From contig CATMNW010000083.1 in assembly GCA_950071875.1 (NCBI GenBank), forward strand, positions 1 to 8,745: DNA of 8,745 nucleotides, in the 5' to 3' direction. This DNA comes from an uncultured Erythrobacteraceae bacterium (GTDB lineage Bacteria; Pseudomonadota; Alphaproteobacteria; Sphingomonadales; Sphingomonadaceae). The stretch's first letter is position 1; every line of letters starts with the position of its first letter. The notes under the pieces are model-generated. The model had not been told where the DNA came from. It ran no database searches and saw nothing but the letters and a program-made list of their open reading frames with translations. Both the position numbers and the translations under genes were made by a program. Shown piece by piece: positions 5,972 to 8,745 of the stretch.

Positions 5972-6994
5972 GTGACCGCTACTGTCTCGCAACAACTACT
6001 CGACTGGTATGATGTACATGCACGCGACTTGCCCTGGCGCGCGCGGCCGGGTGCCCCTGCGCCCGATCCCTACCGCGTCTGGCTGTCAGAGGTCATGCTC
6101 CAGCAGACCACGGTGGCGGCGGTGAAGCCCTATTTCGAGGCTTTTACGCGGCGCTGGCCTACGGTCGAGGCGCTGGCCGCTGCTCCAGAGGATGACGTCA
6201 TGGCGGCTTGGGCGGGGCTGGGTTACTATTCCCCCCCCCGCAATCTGGGGAAGTGCGCAAGGGCCGTTACCGAACTTGGCGCCTTTCCGGAAAGCGAGGC
6301 GGAGTTGCTGAAGCTGCCGGGGCTGGGCGCTTACACCGCCGCCGCTGTAGCAGCCATCGCATTCGGACAGCGGGCGGTGGTGGTCGATGCGAATGCCGAA
6401 CGAGTGGTGGCGCGGCTTTTCGCGATCGACGAGCCGCTTCCGGCTGCACGAAAGGCAATCCGCGCTGCGGCGAATACGATTACACCGATGCTGCGTGCCG
6501 GAGATTTTGCACAGGCCATAATGGACCTTGGTTCTCAGGTCTGCACGGCCCGAGCCCCAAAGTGCCTGCTTTGTCCGCTGTCGGACGATTGCAAGGCCCG
6601 TGCTGCCGGCGACCCTGCGCGATTGCCCATAAAGGCGCCGAAGAAAGCCAAGCCTGTCAGGCAAGGCCGCGCCTACTGGATAGAGCGAGAAGGTAAGGTC
6701 TGGCTGGTAAAGCGCGAGGGGAAGGGCATGCTCGGCGGAATGCGCGCGCTTCCCGACGACGGCTGGAGCGCACGGGCTGACGGTTCTGGAGAAGCGCCAT
6801 TACCGGGCCAATGGCAAAGCGCCGGATTGGTCCGGCATACGTTCACGCACTTCGCGCTGGAACTGTCGGTTCACATGCAGCGCGAGCAATCAGCTCCCGA
6901 AGGGGAGGGTGAATGGTGGCCGGTCGCTGAAATCGAGAACGCCGGACTGCCGACACTCTTTGCCAAGGCAGCCCGTCTCCTCCTGTCGGCTTAG
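5972..6994 (+). CDS. mutY: Adenine DNA glycosylase MutY
   Basis: This 340-residue base-excision repair enzyme removes adenine mispaired with 8-oxoguanine. I chose the GTG at 5972, since it yields the usual MutY N-terminus (QQLLDWYDVHARDLPWR) and length; the upstream ATG at 5843 would run through dciA. The catalytic Glu40 lies in SEVMLQQT, the helix-hairpin-helix is LPGLGAYTAAAV (from Leu115), and the catalytic Asp139 is in VVVDANAERV. The 4Fe-4S loop has the canonical C-x6-C-x2-C-x5-C spacing with Cys191, Cys198, Cys201 and Cys207. The C-terminal 8-oxoguanine-sensing domain (about 228-340) contains GMLGGMRALP and RHTFTHF (Phe291 to Phe294). The odd point is residues 87-90: GLGYY is followed by SPPRNL instead of the usual Ser/Ala-Arg-x-Arg-x-Leu, encoded by nine consecutive C. 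The TAG stop overlaps the stop of the convergent membrane-protein gene. All catalytic residues are present, so activity is likely but not certain. Confidence 0.95.
   Translation: MTATVSQQLLDWYDVHARDLPWRARPGAPAPDPYRVWLSEVMLQQTTVAAVKPYFEAFTRRWPTVEALAAAPEDDVMAAWAGLGYYSPPRNLGKCARAVTELGAFPESEAELLKLPGLGAYTAAAVAAIAFGQRAVVVDANAERVVARLFAIDEPLPAARKAIRAAANTITPMLRAGDFAQAIMDLGSQVCTARAPKCLLCPLSDDCKARAAGDPARLPIKAPKKAKPVRQGRAYWIEREGKVWLVKREGKGMLGGMRALPDDGWSARADGSGEAPLPGQWQSAGLVRHTFTHFALELSVHMQREQSAPEGEGEWWPVAEIENAGLPTLFAKAARLLLSA
6231..6239 (+). repeat. Homopolymer run of nine C within mutY
   Basis: Nine consecutive C lie in codons TCC CCC CCC CGC for Ser87-Pro88-Pro89-Arg90 of MutY. Gain of one C would send translation into a frame that stays open to a stop at 6694-6696; loss of one C would reach TGA at 6309-6311. 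Either change removes the catalytic Asp139, the iron-sulphur cysteines and the C-terminal domain. Confidence 0.95.
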
Positions 6995-7212
6995 ATAACC
7001 CCGCCGCCCAAGGTCAGGCGCACCGCAGCGATCAAGCCTACAATGATGCAGAAATTGCGGCCGCCGTTGCTCGACGACAGCTGACCTATCACCACGCCGA
7101 TGACGATCAGCGGCAGGGCCAGCCAGTTCGCCCAGCCGAGAAAGGGAATGGTGGCCGGAATGACGACCACGAGCGAAACGATCCCGAAGAGAATTGAAAG
7201 AAGGTTGAGCAT
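6991..7212 (-). CDS. Small three-helix membrane protein of unknown function
   Basis: This 73-residue protein is almost entirely hydrophobic. Likely membrane helices lie at about residues 3-25, 29-45 and 53-70. Between the first two is the turn FLGWANW, and between the second and third is a polar loop SSSNGGRN; the C-terminus is Gly-rich (TLGGGVI). The ATG at 7212-7210 is preferred because AGGA lies five bases before it and the hydrophobic protein begins there; a longer frame from 7278 would add 22 unlikely residues covering the divergent spacer. It converges on mutY with a 4-base overlap: its TAA occupies 6993-6991 and the mutY TAG 6994-6992. I recall similar small proteins in sphingomonads but know of no assigned function. 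It faces away from the serine hydrolase gene across a 110-base spacer, where a shared regulator could act. Confidence 0.75.
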   Translation of the reverse strand: MLNLLSILFGIVSLVVVIPATIPFLGWANWLALPLIVIGVVIGQLSSSNGGRNFCIIVGLIAAVRLTLGGGVI

Positions 7213-7322
7213 GTGTCCTATATGGGTAGCACAGTCGCGCTTTGCAACAGCGCCAATTCGCAATTGACGCCCCAGCATCGCTCCCGCACAAACCCGGTAA
7301 CAGGATTTCGGAGAGAATTTTC
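7213..7322. promoter_or_regulatory. Divergent intergenic region with two small palindromes
   Basis: This spacer separates two divergent genes and should hold both promoters. Two inverted repeats sit back to back: GCGCT/AGCGC arms (7237-7241 and 7249-7253) around a TTGCAA centre, and CAATT/AATTG arms (7254-7258 and 7262-7266) around CGC. The second overlaps a plus-strand TTGACG (7264-7269), a -35 candidate for the serine hydrolase gene; the matching -10 near 7287-7292 (CACAAA) is weak. On the minus strand TTGCAA (7247-7242) is followed after 17 bases by CATATA, a weak promoter candidate for the membrane protein, though it lies very close to its ATG. Regulator binding is speculative. Confidence 0.3.
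7310..7315 (+). promoter_or_regulatory. Ribosome binding site that fixes the serine hydrolase start
   Basis: GGAGAG ends seven bases before the ATG at 7323. It favours that ATG over the in-frame ATG at 7242, which lacks such a site and would place 27 extra residues before the Tat signal. Confidence 0.65.
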
Positions 7323-8633
7323 ATGGCCTATCGCGAAATTGCCGCACCGAACGTGTCTCGCAGAGCGCTGCTGCGCGGGGGAGCCTGGCTTACTGCCGGG
7401 GCAGCGATGGCAGGTTTGCCCATGGGCCGCATGGCGCTGGCACAAGGGTATGAAGCGAACTGGCGCAATGTGACCGCACTGGTCGATAAATACGTGTCCG
7501 AACGCAAGGTCGCCAACATGGTCGCGACCCTTGGCTGGGGCACCCGAGACCCGCTGATGATCGCCGAAGGTACATTGAGCCTTGGCGGGAACACCGCGGC
7601 TGATGCCGACAGCCTTTACCGCATCTATTCCATGACCAAGCCCATCACAGGAATGGCGGCGATGATGCTGATCGATGAAGGCCGCATGCGCCTTGACCAG
7701 CCGATCGCCGAACTGCTGCCAGCCTACGCCAATATGACCGTGCAGAAGACCTATGACGGGTCGGTGACCGATGTCGTCCCGGCAGAACGCCCGATTACCG
7801 TGCGCCATCTGCTGACACATACGGCAGGGCTGGGGTACGGCATCGTGCAGAAGGGCCCTATCACCAAGGCGTATGAGGAAAAGGGCCTTGTTCCCGGGCA
7901 GGTTAGCCGGCTGCCCATACCGGGCCTTGGACGGGCGACTGCCGTACAAGGGCTCGATAAATTTGCCGACCGTCTCGCCAAGCTGCCGCTGGTCCTGCAA
8001 CCTGGCACGAAATGGAGCTATTCCGTCAGTCTCGACCTGCTGGGCCGCGTGATAGAAGTCGCCAGCGGGATGGCATTCGATGAATTCCTGCGTACCCGGA
8101 TATTCGAGCCGACGGGAATGAGCAGTACCTGGTTCACTGTTCCGCAAAGCGAAATTGGCCGCTTCACGACGAACTACGGCATTATGAACGGAACGCCACT
8201 ACCGATGGATCCGGCAAAGGCCTCGATCTATCTCGACAAGCCACCATTCCCGTTTGGCGGGGCGGGTCTCGTATCGTCGCCGCGTGACTATGATCGCTTC
8301 CTGAAGATGCTGCTCGGCTATGGCGTGATCGACGGCAAGCGCGTGATGGGCGAACTGGCAGTGCGCGTCGGCACTTCGAACCTTCTGCCCGACACGGCTA
8401 CCACCGAAGGCACCTGGATCGAAGGTCAGGGCTTCGGTGCCGGGGGCCGCGTGTCCGATGGTTCCTATGGCTGGGGCGGGGCGGCAGGCACGGTTGCCTT
8501 CGTCAATTACAAGGCCGGGCTGCGCGCCAATCTGATGACGCAATACATGCCGTCCGAAGCCTATCCGATCCACGAGGGCTTCCCCAAGGCGGTGGCGGCC
8601 GACCTTGCCGCGATGCAGGGGGCAGGGGCCTAG
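7323..8633 (+). CDS. Tat-exported serine hydrolase of the beta-lactamase / penicillin-binding-protein-like fold
   Basis: This 436-residue protein belongs to the serine beta-lactamase-like (class C / EstB-type esterase) superfamily, whose members hydrolyse esters, amides or peptides through an acyl-serine. A twin-arginine signal peptide is visible: SRRALLRGG (Arg13-Arg14), a hydrophobic segment, and a likely cleavage after ALA at residue 40, so it should be exported folded. The nucleophile motif SxxK is SMTK with Ser103 and Lys106. RHLLTHTAGLGYG follows as a conserved block. The second motif, usually YxN, reads Tyr233-Ser234-Val235. The third block is YGWGGAAGTVAFV (Trp384-Gly385-Gly386), and the C-terminal MTQYMPSEAYPIH is typical of the family as I recall it. 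The start is supported by GGAGAG. The probable nudC gene begins three bases after the stop. Substrate is unknown; the sequence gives no reason to call it a resistance enzyme. Confidence 0.9.
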   Translation: MAYREIAAPNVSRRALLRGGAWLTAGAAMAGLPMGRMALAQGYEANWRNVTALVDKYVSERKVANMVATLGWGTRDPLMIAEGTLSLGGNTAADADSLYRIYSMTKPITGMAAMMLIDEGRMRLDQPIAELLPAYANMTVQKTYDGSVTDVVPAERPITVRHLLTHTAGLGYGIVQKGPITKAYEEKGLVPGQVSRLPIPGLGRATAVQGLDKFADRLAKLPLVLQPGTKWSYSVSLDLLGRVIEVASGMAFDEFLRTRIFEPTGMSSTWFTVPQSEIGRFTTNYGIMNGTPLPMDPAKASIYLDKPPFPFGGAGLVSSPRDYDRFLKMLLGYGVIDGKRVMGELAVRVGTSNLLPDTATTEGTWIEGQGFGAGGRVSDGSYGWGGAAGTVAFVNYKAGLRANLMTQYMPSEAYPIHEGFPKAVAADLAAMQGAGA

Positions 8634-8636
8634 ATC

Positions 8637-8745
8637 GTGCTGTCCTTTACCGGTTCGCGCCTCGACCGCGCCGATCACGTCCGCGCCGATCCCGATCGGC
8701 TCGCGGGTTACATGAACTGGAAGGCACGGGTGCTCGCGCTCGACG
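8637..8745 (+). CDS. nudC: Probable NADH pyrophosphatase (Nudix), N-terminal fragment
   Basis: A frame opens with GTG at 8637, three bases after the serine hydrolase stop, and remains open for 36 codons to the window edge. The residues LSFTGSRLDRADHVRADPDR and then ARVLALD match the start of NudC-type NADH pyrophosphatases, whose N-terminal NUDIX-like domain often begins with a phrase of the form F-x-G-x-x-LDRA. NudC hydrolyses NADH and can remove NAD caps from RNA (established for the family). The Nudix box and the zinc-binding cysteines lie beyond the window, so identity is tentative. AGGGG near the end of the preceding gene may serve as its ribosome binding site, and the tiny gap suggests coupled translation with the serine hydrolase. 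Confidence 0.6.
   Translation, partial: MLSFTGSRLDRADHVRADPDRLAGYMNWKARVLALD

Noticed and set aside
6008..6013. TATGAT on the plus strand near the mutY start
   Set aside because: It lies within the conserved WYDVHARDLPW coding sequence of mutY, downstream of the start codon, with no gene for it to serve.
7213..7278. 22-residue N-terminal extension of the small membrane protein
   Set aside because: The internal ATG at 7212 has a ribosome binding site, and the extra residues are polar and cover the divergent promoter region.
7218..8147. 309-codon open frame on the minus strand opposite the serine hydrolase
   Set aside because: It is His/Gln/Arg-rich with no family resemblance, and it lies antisense to a gene with clear Tat, SxxK and WGG motifs.
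8666..8690. Direct repeat CCGCGCCGAT, two copies 15 bases apart
   Set aside because: Both copies encode Arg-Ala-Asp in the same frame of the nudC-like start, so simple coding coincidence explains them.

Overview
This GC-rich window looks like ordinary chromosome from an alphaproteobacterium, most likely a sphingomonad of the Erythrobacteraceae type. I infer this from protein texture (an alphaproteobacterial-type SMC of 1140 residues, a DciA/DUF721 protein, Tat-dependent and lipoprotein exports) and from the gene order mutY / dciA / DsbA-like / smc, which I recall from related genomes. No database was searched, so the taxonomic label is an inference. There are no tRNA or rRNA genes, mobile elements or CRISPR arrays that I can see.

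Layout. Positions 1-5957 hold a leftward (minus-strand) block read in the order dciA (5957-5382), a periplasmic DsbA-like thioredoxin-fold protein (5385-4666), a second DsbA-like protein that is a lipoprotein (4558-3818), smc (3790-368), and the first 123 codons of a secreted M24 (creatinase/Xaa-Pro aminopeptidase-like) protein running off the left edge. Three junctions are tight: dciA and the first dsbA-like gene share GTGA, smc and the M24 gene share ATGA, and only 27 bases with a strong hairpin separate the lipoprotein from smc. The single looser gap (4559-4665) carries a terminator-like structure, so the block may be two transcription units.

Positions 5972-6994 hold mutY on the plus strand, divergent from dciA with only 14 bases between the proposed start codons. 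It ends in a 4-base convergent overlap with a small three-helix membrane protein (7212-6991, minus). A 110-base divergent spacer (7213-7322) with two small palindromes separates that gene from a Tat-exported serine hydrolase of the beta-lactamase fold (7323-8633, plus). Three bases later begins a probable NADH pyrophosphatase (nudC), cut by the right edge.

Functionally, the window links chromosome maintenance (replicative helicase loading by DciA, condensin by SMC, 8-oxoguanine repair by MutY) with envelope functions (two thiol oxidoreductases, a secreted peptidase, a periplasmic serine hydrolase). I see no clearly new multi-gene system. The most unusual signal is a run of nine C inside mutY, which replaces a normally Arg-rich motif by Ser-Pro-Pro-Arg and would be a slippage hotspot in a DNA-repair gene.
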